Positions 53,264 to 61,424 of a DNA stretch of 64,000 bases are shown here, in pieces. Positions within the stretch are counted from its first letter, which is position 1, and each line of letters opens with the position of its first letter. The position numbers and the translations under genes were made by a program. Origin of the DNA: Pseudomonadota bacterium (lineage in GTDB: Bacteria; Desulfobacterota; Desulfarculia; Desulfarculales; Desulfarculaceae); assembly GCA_018902755.1 (NCBI GenBank), contig JAHIQI010000010.1:1-64000 (forward strand). Direction: 5' to 3'. The notes under the pieces are model-generated. The model searched no databases, was not told the origin of the DNA, and was given only the letters and a program-made list of their open reading frames with translations.

Positions 53264-55168
53264 CTAACGTCCTCGCAGCACCCGATGGTCGCCCACCCGC
53301 ATGGTGAGCATGGTGGAGTCGAAGTGCTCCAGCAGGGGGATGATGTACTTGCGGCTGAGGCCGGTCATCTCCTTGAACTGGGAGGCCTCGATCTTTTCAT
53401 TGGCCTCCAAAAACTCCACCAGGCGCTTTTTGATGTCCGCCAGGGACTGGGCGTCGTAGTAAAGCTCCTGCTTCACCTTGACCAGCACCCCCTCGTCCAC
53501 CAGCACCGCCAACACCTGCTTGGCCTGGGCCGGGTTGTCCCCACCGATGACGTCCTTTAGGTTGGGCGGGGCCAAGCCGCCCTCGGCGTAGGCCTTTTCA
53601 ATGCGCTCGCGCAGGGCCTTGTCCGCCCCGGCCAGCTGCACCTGGTGGCCGGGCAGGCGCAGGAGGTCCTTTTCGGCCACCACCGCCTGGCCGCCCTCCA
53701 GCTTGCGCATGAGGTGGGCGAACAGCTTGGGGTCCTCGCTGCTGATAAGGCGGCGGCGCAGCTCCTCCCGGGGCATGCCAGGCTTGAGCGGGTTGGCCTG
53801 GTGATAGGTGGTGAGTAGCTCCAGGGCCTGGTCCATCAGCTCCTGCTGAACCGGGGCGGCGATCATGCGGCCGCCCTCCTTGTCGAAGCGCACCAGCTCC
53901 TGCTTGGAAAGCATGTCACCCACCAGATTGTCCAGGGCCTTGGGGCTCATGGGCACCAGACGGGGCAGGTCCGCCGGACTCAGGCCGCCCTCCCCCGCCA
54001 GGCGGGCGTGCACCGCCACCTTGTCGCGAGCCTCGCCCTTCACCAAAGTCTTCAGGTCGGCCATGATCTCGGGGCGGTTCCGCTTGTGGCGTCCGGGATG
54101 GGGATGCAGCACCACGCCGCCGGCGATGGTGTGCACCGGCGAGTAGGAGCGCAGCACGTAGCGGTCCCCGGCCATCACCGCCACCGGGGACTCCAGGCGC
54201 ACCTGGCCCAGGGCGGTGCCCCCGGGCAAAAGCTCGTCGCGGTCCAGCCACAGCACCCGGCCCAAAACCTCGGCGCTGCCGGTGTGCAGGCGGATGGGGG
54301 CGCGGTGCTTAAGCGGCCGGGCCATGTCGGCCAAGGCGTTGACCTCCAGGTCCAGCCACAGGGATGGCTCCAAGGAACCGGGGGTGGCCAGCACGTCGCC
54401 GCGCTCCACCCCGGCCTTTTCCAGGCCCTGCAAATTGATGGCGGTGCGCTGCCCCCGCCGGGCCTGGGTCACCTCTTCGTTGTGCACCTGGAGGCCGCGC
54501 ACCTTGGCGGTGACCCCGCGGGGGTAGATGCTCACCTCCTGGCCGATGGCGATTTGCCCGCCGGTGGCCGTGCCGGTGATCACCGTTCCGAAGCCCTTCA
54601 TGGTGAACACCCGGTCCACGGGCAGGCGGAAGGGCCCCTCGGCGGGCTGCTCATCCAGGCCGGCCACCAGCTCGGCCAGGGCGTCTTTCAGCTCCGGTAT
54701 GCCCTGGCCGCTCACCCCGCTCACCGGGATGATGGGCGCGTCCTCCAGGAAGGTGCCCTCCACGTACTCGGCCACGTCTTCCGTGACCAGATCCAGCCAC
54801 TCCTCGTCCACCATGTCGATCTTGGTGAGCACCACCAGGCCGTGCCCCACCCCCAGGAGCTTGCAGATGTCCAGGTGCTCCCGGGTCTGAGGCATCACCC
54901 CTTCGTCGGCGGCGATGACCAGGGCCACCAGGTCGATGCCCGCCGCGCCTGCCACCATGTTCTTGACGAACTTCTCATGGCCGGGCACGTCCACGATGCC
55001 CAGGCGCTCGCCGCCGGGCAGGTCCAAATAGGCGAAGCCCAGCTCGATGGTGATGCCCCGGGCCTTCTCTTCCTTGAGGCGGTCGGTCTCTATGCCGGTG
55101 AGGGCCTTGATCAGGGTGGTCTTGCCGTGATCGATGTGTCCGGCGGTGCCCAGGACGATCTGCTTCAT
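53264..55168 (-). CDS. selB: Selenocysteine-specific elongation factor SelB
   Basis: The product has 634 residues from the ATG at 55168. GTPase motifs are GTAGHIDHGKTTL, DVPGHEKFV and TKIDMVDEE. Two beta-barrel domains follow (MKGFGTVITGTATGG), and C-terminal winged-helix repeats (about 370-634) bind the SECIS hairpin. It delivers selenocysteinyl-tRNA to UGA codons next to a SECIS. selA, selC and selD are not in the window, so they lie elsewhere. This shows that the host makes selenoproteins. Confidence 0.95.
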   Translation of the reverse strand: MKQIVLGTAGHIDHGKTTLIKALTGIETDRLKEEKARGITIELGFAYLDLPGGERLGIVDVPGHEKFVKNMVAGAAGIDLVALVIAADEGVMPQTREHLDICKLLGVGHGLVVLTKIDMVDEEWLDLVTEDVAEYVEGTFLEDAPIIPVSGVSGQGIPELKDALAELVAGLDEQPAEGPFRLPVDRVFTMKGFGTVITGTATGGQIAIGQEVSIYPRGVTAKVRGLQVHNEEVTQARRGQRTAINLQGLEKAGVERGDVLATPGSLEPSLWLDLEVNALADMARPLKHRAPIRLHTGSAEVLGRVLWLDRDELLPGGTALGQVRLESPVAVMAGDRYVLRSYSPVHTIAGGVVLHPHPGRHKRNRPEIMADLKTLVKGEARDKVAVHARLAGEGGLSPADLPRLVPMSPKALDNLVGDMLSKQELVRFDKEGGRMIAAPVQQELMDQALELLTTYHQANPLKPGMPREELRRRLISSEDPKLFAHLMRKLEGGQAVVAEKDLLRLPGHQVQLAGADKALRERIEKAYAEGGLAPPNLKDVIGGDNPAQAKQVLAVLVDEGVLVKVKQELYYDAQSLADIKKRLVEFLEANEKIEASQFKEMTGLSRKYIIPLLEHFDSTMLTMRVGDHRVLRGR

Positions 55169-55331
55169 GGCGGGCCTTTCGGTGCTGAGGAGTGGAACGC
55201 TTTCCCAAATATAGGGGTGGGGGCACGGAAGCGTCAAGCAACCATAGACCATGGTGATGGCGGAGGCCACATCGCACGGCCTGACCGGTCGGCGGATCGG
55301 CTCCCCATCTGCGCCCCCCTCGCCTCCCACC

Positions 55332-55360
55332 TTGTTAACTTCACGCGGCCACGGCATAAT
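55332..55360 (+). promoter_or_regulatory. Putative sigma-70 promoter of ruvX-mltG
   Basis: TTGTTA (55332-55337) and CATAAT (55355-55360) have a 17-base spacer. The -10 ends only seven bases before the ATG at 55368, so the predicted transcript starts at or beside the initiation codon. Confidence 0.55.
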
Positions 55361-55367
55361 TAGCGCC

Positions 55368-55796
55368 ATGTTGAATGACACTCCCGGAGTGGTGCTGGCC
55401 CTGGACGTGGGCCTCAAGCGCATCGGCCTGGCGGTGAGCGACCCCGAGCGGCGCTCCGCCCGGCCGCTGTTGGTCTATGAGCGGGTCAACCGCGATGCCG
55501 ACGTGGCCGCCCTGGGCGATATCGCTGCCAGGGAGAAGGCCAATCTATTGGTGGTGGGCCTGCCCGCCAAGCTGGACGGCTCTCTCAGCCCGGTGGGCCA
55601 GGGAATCGTCAGCCTGGCCAAGCGCTTGGAGCGCCGCCTGAGCCTGCCGGTGGAGTTCATGGACGAGGCCCTGTCCACGGTGCGCTCCGAGGAGGCCATG
55701 ATCGAGGCGGGGCTCAGCCGGGCCAAGCGCCGCCAGGTGGTGGACCGGGCGGCGGCGGCGGAGATTTTGCGCCGCTGGCTGGAGGCCCAGGCTTGA
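55368..55796 (+). CDS. ruvX: RuvX/YqgF-family Holliday-junction resolvase-like protein
   Basis: This 142-residue protein has the RNase H-like pattern: ALDVGLKRIGLAVSD, VVGLPAKLDGSLSP, FMDEALSTVRSEEAM, and the final DRAAAAEILRRWL. The family includes pre-16S rRNA nucleases and proposed resolvases. The ATG at 55368 has no ribosome site and probably begins a leaderless message. Its stop overlaps the TTG of mltG. Confidence 0.92.
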   Translation: MLNDTPGVVLALDVGLKRIGLAVSDPERRSARPLLVYERVNRDADVAALGDIAAREKANLLVVGLPAKLDGSLSPVGQGIVSLAKRLERRLSLPVEFMDEALSTVRSEEAMIEAGLSRAKRRQVVDRAAAAEILRRWLEAQA

Positions 55797-56809
55797 GGCC
55801 TTGGCGGCACAGCCTGCTGGCCCTGCTGGCGGCCCTGGCCCTTTTGGCCGGGGTGGCGGCGGGAGTCTACTGGGGCGGCAAGGCCTGGCTCCTGGAGCGC
55901 CGGGCCAGCCAAAGCGGCCAAGCCGAGTTGGTGGAGATAGCCAAGGGCTCCAGCCTGGCCCAAGCGGCCAAGGCCTTGGCCGACGCGGGCATAGTAAACA
56001 ACGCCCGCCTGTTTCAGCTGGCCGGTCGCCTCACCTCCGAGGACGGACCCATCTTGGCCGGGGAGTACGAGCTGTCCTCGGCCATGAACGCGGCGCGCAT
56101 CCTGCGCTTTTTGCGCTCCGGCCGGGTGAAGCTGCACTACGTGCTCATCCCCGAGGGCTACACCCTGTCCCAGATCGCCGCCCGCCTGGATGAAAGCGGC
56201 ATCGCCGAGCAGGCCGAGGTTTTGCGCCTGGCCGCGGACCCGGCTTTCACCGCCGAGCTGGGGGTGGGCCAGCCCACCCTGGAAGGCTACATGTTCCCGG
56301 ACACCTACCGCTTCCCCCGTCACCTGGGGGCAAGGGCGGCCATGAGCGCCATGGTGGGCCGCTACAACCAGGCCTGGCAGGCCCTGGTCCCGGCGGCCAA
56401 GCAGCAGGGCTGGAGCCGCCACAAGGCCACCACCCTGGCCAGCATTATCCAAAGGGAGGCGGGCAAGGACGAGGAGATGCCGCTGATCAGCGCGGTGTAC
56501 CGCAACCGCCTGAAGCGAGGCATGCGCCTGCAAGCCGACCCCACGGTGATCTACGGCCTGGGCGAGGCCTTCAAGGGCAACCTGACCAGGGCCCATCTGG
56601 AGAGCGACACCACCTACAACACCTACACCCGCACCGGACTGCCGCCCGGCCCCATCTGCTCGCCGGGGCGCGAGGCCCTGGCCGCCGCCCTGCGCCCGGC
56701 CCAGGTCCCCTACCTTTACTTCGTGGCCAAGGGCGACGGCAGCCACCAGTTCAGCACCACCTACGCCCAGCACCAAAAGGCGGTGGACGCCTTCCAGCGC
56801 CACCGCTAA
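55793..56809 (+). CDS. mltG: Endolytic peptidoglycan transglycosylase MltG
   Basis: This 338-residue protein starts with TTG overlapping the ruvX TGA. It has one membrane helix (about 7-29), a LysM-like region (about 45-120), and the YceG catalytic domain with EGYMFPDTYRFPR, ASIIQREAGKDEEMPLISAV (catalytic Glu) and NTYTRTGLPPGPICSPG. It cuts nascent glycan strands in the inner membrane. It is a standard ruvX neighbour in many bacteria. Confidence 0.95.
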   Translation: MRPWRHSLLALLAALALLAGVAAGVYWGGKAWLLERRASQSGQAELVEIAKGSSLAQAAKALADAGIVNNARLFQLAGRLTSEDGPILAGEYELSSAMNAARILRFLRSGRVKLHYVLIPEGYTLSQIAARLDESGIAEQAEVLRLAADPAFTAELGVGQPTLEGYMFPDTYRFPRHLGARAAMSAMVGRYNQAWQALVPAAKQQGWSRHKATTLASIIQREAGKDEEMPLISAVYRNRLKRGMRLQADPTVIYGLGEAFKGNLTRAHLESDTTYNTYTRTGLPPGPICSPGREALAAALRPAQVPYLYFVAKGDGSHQFSTTYAQHQKAVDAFQRHR

Positions 56810-56946
56810 AGCGCGCCCGCGGACCGCTTCAACCCAGTCATTTTCGATTGAATCCCGCCTCAAATTATTAATTGAGGCCAATTCATTGATGGGGTATATT
56901 TGGTCTAACCTTAAGCCAGCGGCACTTGTGAGCCCCTAAAAAATCG

Positions 56947-56975
56947 TTGACAGGCTTAGGGGGCCGTGCTACCAA
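56947..56975 (+). promoter_or_regulatory. Promoter of the FadR-like/etfBA transcript
   Basis: TTGACA (56947-56952) and TACCAA (56970-56975) are 17 bases apart. The FadR-like operator begins eight bases downstream of the -10, covering the transcription start. Confidence 0.55.
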
Positions 56976-56982
56976 AGAGCTT

Positions 56983-57000
56983 TGAATGAATCATCATTCA
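56983..57000. promoter_or_regulatory. FadR (TetR-type) operator, TGAATGA-N4-TCATTCA
   Basis: A perfect 7-base inverted repeat with a four-base spacer, 53 bases before the regulator's start codon. The Bacillus FadR (YsiA) recognition sequence has the same TGAATGA and TCATTCA arms. The position over the start site suggests autorepression relieved by long-chain acyl-CoA. Confidence 0.75.
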
Positions 57001-57052
57001 TTGATTTTAACCTCTACGGCGCGGTTGGGGCCACCGCGCGGGACGTAGCACT

Positions 57053-57664
57053 TTGAAAGCAGATTCCAAGAAAAACAGCGACAAACATCGCCGCATCATC
57101 GAAGCGGCGGTCAAGGTTTTCGCTAAAAACGGATTCTTCAACTCCAAGGTTAGTGAGATCGCCCGCGCCGCCAATGTTGCCGACGGCACCATCTATCTCT
57201 ACTTCCAAAACAAGGACGACATCCTCATCTGCCTGTTCGAAGAGGAGATGAGCAAGGTGCTTAACAAAATGCGCCAGGCACTGGAGGGGATCACCGATCC
57301 CGCCCACAAGCTGGAGCGCTTTGCCCTGGCGCACCTGAGCCTTTTGGAGGAGAGCCAGGAGTTGGCCGAGATCATCCAGGTGGAGATTCGTCAGTCCTCC
57401 AAGTTCATGAAGGAGTACTCCAACCAGCAATTTCACGAATACTTGAACATCATCAGCACAATCATCAAGGAAGGCCAGGCCCAGGGAGTGTTCCGCCAAG
57501 ACATCATGCCCGGAGTGGCCAAGCGGGCCTTTTTCGGCGCCCTGGACGAGATGAGCCGGTATTGGGTGTTGTCCTCGGTCAAAAAATATTCCATAACCAT
57601 GGCTGCACAGCAGATAAGCGATTTCTTTATTAAAGGAATGTTAACCCAGAAAAGCGAAGACTAA
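57053..57664 (+). CDS. TetR-family regulator, FadR (YsiA)-like
   Basis: This 203-residue protein has the N-terminal helix-turn-helix domain RIIEAAVKVFAKNGFFN, VSEIARAANVADGTIYLYFQ and NKDDIL, followed by an all-helical ligand domain. It matches the Bacillus FadR/YsiA style, in which the regulator lies before etfB-etfA and controls beta-oxidation in response to acyl-CoA. A matching operator sits in its promoter. The TTG at 57053 is chosen, with a weak ribosome site. Confidence 0.85.
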   Translation: MKADSKKNSDKHRRIIEAAVKVFAKNGFFNSKVSEIARAANVADGTIYLYFQNKDDILICLFEEEMSKVLNKMRQALEGITDPAHKLERFALAHLSLLEESQELAEIIQVEIRQSSKFMKEYSNQQFHEYLNIISTIIKEGQAQGVFRQDIMPGVAKRAFFGALDEMSRYWVLSSVKKYSITMAAQQISDFFIKGMLTQKSED

Positions 57665-57722
57665 TTAGGTCCCAAGTTTTTCCTGTTACCCCAGCGCAAG
57701 CTAGGAAAGGAGGGGTGGAACC

Positions 57723-58493
57723 GTGAACATCGTGGTATGCATCAAGCAGGTGCCGGACACCGAGGCGGTGATCAAGGTCGCCAGCGACGGCAAGTCCATA
57801 GACACCGGTGACATCAAGTGGGTGATGAATCCCTATGACGAGTTCGGCGTGGAAGAAGCGCTCCGGATAGTCAAGGCCCAGGGCGGCGAAGTGACCGTGA
57901 TCGGCGCGGGCCCCGCCCGTGTGGTCGAGGCCCTGCGCACCGCGTTGGCCATGGGCGCCGACAAGGCCATCCACATTCAAGACGACAACCTTTACGGGGC
58001 CGACCCCATCGCCGTGGCCAAGATGTTGGCCAAGGCCATCGAGCCCCTTAGCCCGGACATCATCTTCTTCGGCCAGCGCGCCGTGGACGACGACTCCGGC
58101 GTGGTCAGCTCGGCCCTGGCCGACCTGCTGGGCCTGCCCCAGCTCTCGGTGGTCACCAAGCTGGAAATCGCCGACGGCAAGGCCAAGGCCGTGCGCCCCA
58201 TCGAGGGCCAGACCCTGGTGCTGGAATCCCCCCTGCCGGTGGTGGTCACCGCCCAGAAGGGCCTCAACGAGCCCCGTTATGCCTCCCTACCGGGCATCAT
58301 GAAGGCCAAGAAAAAGCCTCTGGAAGTCAAAACCCCGGCGGACTTGGGCGCGGAACGCTCCGATTTCATCGAGATCGCGGCCCTGAATCCGCCTCCGGCC
58401 CGCGCTCCCGGCAAGACCGTGGAGGGTGAGAGCCCGGCGGAGCTGGCGGCCAATTTGGCCAAGCTGCTCAAGGAAGAGGCCAAGGTCATCTAA
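57723..58493 (+). CDS. etfB: Electron transfer flavoprotein beta subunit
   Basis: The protein has 256 residues with a GTG start behind AAAGGAGGGG. Family marks are CIKQVPDTEA, WVMNPYDEFGVEEALR and the AMP-binding region FGQRAVDDDSGVVSSALADLLG. With EtfA it accepts electrons from acyl-CoA dehydrogenases and passes them on. It is the second gene of the FadR-like operon and is followed by etfA after 49 bases. Confidence 0.95.
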   Translation: MNIVVCIKQVPDTEAVIKVASDGKSIDTGDIKWVMNPYDEFGVEEALRIVKAQGGEVTVIGAGPARVVEALRTALAMGADKAIHIQDDNLYGADPIAVAKMLAKAIEPLSPDIIFFGQRAVDDDSGVVSSALADLLGLPQLSVVTKLEIADGKAKAVRPIEGQTLVLESPLPVVVTAQKGLNEPRYASLPGIMKAKKKPLEVKTPADLGAERSDFIEIAALNPPPARAPGKTVEGESPAELAANLAKLLKEEAKVI

Positions 58494-58542
58494 GGACCCC
58501 CGAAAGGATCATCACCTTTCGCACGAAGGGAGAGCATATATC

Positions 58543-59496
58543 ATGGCTGGTGTTTGGATAATCGCCGAGCAGCGTGACGGCGAATTCAGAAAAATAACCC
58601 TTGAAGTGGCCAGCGCGGCCAAAAAAGTGGCCGACGGGCTGGGCACCGAGGTGACCGCCCTGGTGCTGGGCTCGGGCATGGAAGGCGCTTGCGCCGCCCT
58701 GGGCAAGTACGGCGTGGCCAAGGTGCTCTACGGCGACGGCGAGGCCTTTGCCGCCTACACCACCGACGCCTACACCAACGCCTGCGCGGCCATCATCAAG
58801 GACGGCGCCCCGGACGTGCTGCTCATGGGCGCTTCCATGCAGGGCAAGGACCTTGGCGGCCGTTTGGCGGCCCGCCTGGACACGGGCATCGCGGTGGACT
58901 GCACCGCCCTGGCCGTGGAAGACGGCAAGCTCAAGGCCACCCGGCCCATGTACGCCGGTAAGGTCTACGCCGATATCTTCATCAACGGCTCGCCCCAGAT
59001 CGCTTCCCTGCGCCCCAACGTCTTCGACATCGTCGAGACCGGCGGCGAAGCGGCCGTGGAGAGCGTTTCCGCCGACGCGGGCGAGGTCAAGGCCGTGGTG
59101 GCCGAGGTCCAGGCCGCCGAGGAAGGCAAAGTCGACCTCACCGAGGCCACGGTCATCGTCAGCGGCGGCCGCGGCATGAAAGAGGCCGATAACTTCAAAC
59201 TGCTGGAAGAGCTGGCCGGAAAGCTGGGCGCCGCCGTGGGCGCCTCGCGTAGCGCGGTGGACGCGGGCTGGCGCTCCCACACCGACCAGGTGGGCCAGAC
59301 CGGCAAGGTGGTCACCCCCAACCTGTACATCGCCTGCGGCATCTCCGGTGCCATCCAGCACCTGGCGGGCATGGGCTCCTCCAAGGTCATCGTGGCCATC
59401 AACAAGGACCCCGACGCCCCCATCCACACCAAGGCCGACTACTGCGTGGTGGCCGACCTGTTCGACGTGGTGCCCGAGCTGACCAAAGAAATCTAG
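58543..59496 (+). CDS. etfA: Electron transfer flavoprotein alpha subunit
   Basis: This 317-residue protein has the N-terminal ETF domain (about 1-190) and the FAD domain with GGRGMKEADNFKLLEELA, SRSAVDAGWRSHTDQVGQTGK, YIACGISGAIQHLAGM and AINKDPDAPI. This is the standard length without a ferredoxin insert. The ATG has GAAGGGAG before it. It ends before a strong terminator. Confidence 0.95.
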   Translation: MAGVWIIAEQRDGEFRKITLEVASAAKKVADGLGTEVTALVLGSGMEGACAALGKYGVAKVLYGDGEAFAAYTTDAYTNACAAIIKDGAPDVLLMGASMQGKDLGGRLAARLDTGIAVDCTALAVEDGKLKATRPMYAGKVYADIFINGSPQIASLRPNVFDIVETGGEAAVESVSADAGEVKAVVAEVQAAEEGKVDLTEATVIVSGGRGMKEADNFKLLEELAGKLGAAVGASRSAVDAGWRSHTDQVGQTGKVVTPNLYIACGISGAIQHLAGMGSSKVIVAINKDPDAPIHTKADYCVVADLFDVVPELTKEI

Positions 59497-59528
59497 CTCC
59501 CGCGCCGCTTGGGCAAACCGAGCGATAA

Positions 59529-59564
59529 AAGCCCCCGCCCTTTTGGGCGGGGGCTTTCTTATTT
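59529..59564 (+). terminator. Rho-independent terminator of the etf operon
   Basis: GCCCCCGCCC and GGGCGGGGGC (59531-59554) form a ten-base stem with a TTTT loop, followed by TTTCTTATTT. Confidence 0.93.
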
Positions 59565-59607
59565 AAGGGCGGGGCAGAAGTTATCCCGGCATATCTTGAT
59601 TAGAGAT

Positions 59608-59640
59608 TTGTTGGGTTTCGCTTCGCTCTACCCAACCTAC
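59608..59640. repeat. Repeat family A, copy 2
   Basis: Identical over 33 bases to the unit at 36660-36692 (GTTGGGT stem, ACCCAAC, CCTAC end). As at the first site, a family C repeat lies a short distance downstream. Confidence 0.85.
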
Positions 59641-59661
59641 ACTATTGCCAAATAAATATTA

Positions 59662-59787
59662 GCGGCACAGCCAGGTGGCGGCAGACAAGGCGGCGGCGAG
59701 CGCATACCGCAGGCGTATTGTTAATATGCCGAGGTCTAAGCGATGCCGCCAACGCAGTATCCCGCCGCCTAGCGAAGCCGCCGCCTA
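59662..59787. repeat. Repeat family C, copy 2
   Basis: About 126 bases with the GCGGCACAGCCAGGTGG start and the GCCGCCGCCTA end. The core hairpin GGCGTATT-GTT-AATATGCC (59712-59730) contains one G-U pair. The final CTA is the TAG stop of the minus-strand DUF3795 gene. Confidence 0.85.
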
Positions 59788-60276
59788 ATCCAGGTCCACC
59801 GCCGTCTTGCACTGATTACAGCGAGCAGCCCCACGGAACAGCTTGTTGCCGCACTCGGGGCAGAGGTAGCGGGCCTGTTCGTCCTCGATCCACTTTTGGG
59901 TGCCCATTTCGCGCCAGTAGGGGATGGCCCGGAGGATGACCTTCTTACCCACGGTCATGGGAAAGTTGTCGATGTGGGCGCAGGGGAAATCGTCGCACTG
60001 GTGGCAGCCCTCATAGCCCTTTTCCCGGGTGCAGTCCTTGATGGCGCAGCGCCTGCAAAACACGAAGGGCTCCTCGGACATGCAGCCCTTGCACTTGATG
60101 TCCGCGGCGGTGAGCGACTCGGCCCCGTCGAGGCCCCCCTTGCCGGGCTTGCCGCCCTGGTACAGGCCCACCAATGCCTGCTTGAATTTTTCGTTGTTGT
60201 CGCGGTCGGCCATGTAGATGGCGCACACCCCGCAGTACAGCCCGCAAGGGGCCACGAAATCCGGATTGACCTGCAT
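59785..60276 (-). CDS. DUF3795 Cys-rich protein with zinc ribbon
   Basis: This 163-residue protein has APCGLYCGVCAIY at the N-terminus, KCKGCMSEEPFVFCRRCAIKDC, and GCHQCDDFPC, the Cys pattern of DUF3795. A C-terminal zinc ribbon follows (CPECGNKLF, CNQCKTAVD). Function is unproven; the pattern suggests metal or cluster binding, and the family is common in anaerobes. The start has GGGGAGG. It has its own sigma-70 promoter. Confidence 0.88.
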   Translation of the reverse strand: MQVNPDFVAPCGLYCGVCAIYMADRDNNEKFKQALVGLYQGGKPGKGGLDGAESLTAADIKCKGCMSEEPFVFCRRCAIKDCTREKGYEGCHQCDDFPCAHIDNFPMTVGKKVILRAIPYWREMGTQKWIEDEQARYLCPECGNKLFRGAARCNQCKTAVDLD

Positions 60277-60356
60277 GCCTTGCCTCCCCCTCTTCCAAAG
60301 TTTTTCCTCCGGAATTTTGCTTCACCCCGCTGAGTGGTTTTGGAGTAGTTGGCTAT

Positions 60357-60386
60357 ATAATAGCTATATTGTAATTACATAGTCAA
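60357..60386 (-). promoter_or_regulatory. Sigma-70 promoter of the DUF3795 gene
   Basis: On the minus strand TTGACT (60386-60381) and TATTAT (60362-60357) are 18 bases apart, in an A+T-rich island. It lies downstream of the terminator of the CoA-transferase transcript. Confidence 0.65.
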
Positions 60387-60420
60387 TGGCAATTCACACC
60401 CCACGCGTAGCCTATAGTCC

Positions 60421-60468
60421 AAAAAAATCCGTGCCACCGCCGCAGGGTTTCGCGGCGATGGCACGGAT
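60421..60468 (-). terminator. Rho-independent terminator of the CoA-transferase operon
   Basis: ATCCGTGCCA (60427-60436) pairs with TGGCACGGAT (60459-60468), with further pairing of CCGCCGC and GCGGCGA inside. On the minus strand a run of seven T follows (60427-60421). Confidence 0.85.
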
Positions 60469-60513
60469 TTCGTTTTCACGATTTTAAATCTTTTCGCCCG
60501 GCGGCCACCGCCA

Positions 60514-60643
60514 GCAGCACAGCCAGGTGGTGCTAGGCAAGGCGTCGGGCAAGTGAGACCCGCAGGCGTATATGCCAATACGCCGAGGAGGCGAGCGCCG
60601 CCCGCAACGCAGCATAGCGCCGCCTGGCGCAGCCGCCCGCCTA
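60514..60643. repeat. Repeat family C, copy 3
   Basis: About 130 bases with the GCAGCACAGCCAGGTGG start and the GCCGCCCGCCTA end. The core hairpin is GGCGTAT-N6-ATACGCC (60565-60584). It is nearly identical to copy 1 over TGCTAGGCAAGGCGTCGGGC. The final CTA is the TAG stop of the CoA-transferase beta gene. Confidence 0.85.
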
Positions 60644-61411
60644 AGCAGCTGGGCCGAGGATTAGCCGTTGAGGGTCCACCTCCTCGCGCAAAATCCGCAA
60701 CTCCTGCTGGTTGGGGGCCGGGGTCTCCACGGCCTGGGACACGTCCAGCTCAAAGCCGGTCTCGTCCTTTACCCGCTCCACGCTCACCCCGGGGTAGACC
60801 TCGGCCAGGTACATGTGCTTGGTCTCGGGGTGGAACTTGAGGATGCCCAGGTTGGTGACCACGGCCAGGGGCCCGCCCCGCTTGAAGCCCGCCTTTTGGC
60901 GCGAGTCGCCGCCGTCCAGCCAGCCGGGGCTGGTAAGGTAGTCCACCTTGGGCACGAAGCGCTTCTTCTCGTGCTGCATGAAGATGATCACCCCCCAGGC
61001 CAACGAGGCGGCGTCGCACGCCCCGCCGCTGCCGGGGAAGCGCACCTTGGGGTGGCGGTAGTCGCCCAGGACGGTGGAGTTCAGGTTGCCGTAAGGGTCT
61101 ATCTGGGCCGCGCCCAAGAAGGCGATGGTGGACAGGCGGCGGTGGCTCAGAATGCTGAAGGCCTCGATGAGGCCCGCGTTCATGGCGCTGCCGGACATCA
61201 CCCGGGGGTCGGCCACGGCCAGGGGCAGCTCGTCCAGGGCGGGATCGATGCCCCCGGTCTCGAAAAACACCACCGATTCCGGGGCGTGGATGCGCTTGGC
61301 CACGGTGGCGGCCAGCATGGACAAACCCGTGCCCGCGAAGAGCACCGCGCCGTTGGGAACCAGGCGGCCCGCGCAAAGGGCCATCATTTCCTTGTCTGTG
61401 TAGTCAGCCAT
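60641..61411 (-). CDS. CoA-transferase beta subunit (glutaconate CoA-transferase GctB-like)
   Basis: The ATG at 61411 with GGGAG before it gives 256 residues. Class I CoA-transferase marks are AGTGLSMLAATVAKR and VVFFETGGIDPAL with the likely catalytic Glu, then FLGAAQIDPYGNLNST and FPGSGGACDAASLAWG. It forms a heterodimer with the upstream alpha subunit and exchanges CoA between an acyl-CoA and a free acid. The natural acid is unknown. The stop is at the repeat C edge. Confidence 0.9.
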   Translation of the reverse strand: MADYTDKEMMALCAGRLVPNGAVLFAGTGLSMLAATVAKRIHAPESVVFFETGGIDPALDELPLAVADPRVMSGSAMNAGLIEAFSILSHRRLSTIAFLGAAQIDPYGNLNSTVLGDYRHPKVRFPGSGGACDAASLAWGVIIFMQHEKKRFVPKVDYLTSPGWLDGGDSRQKAGFKRGGPLAVVTNLGILKFHPETKHMYLAEVYPGVSVERVKDETGFELDVSQAVETPAPNQQELRILREEVDPQRLILGPAA

Positions 61412-61424
61412 GATGCTCTGCTCC

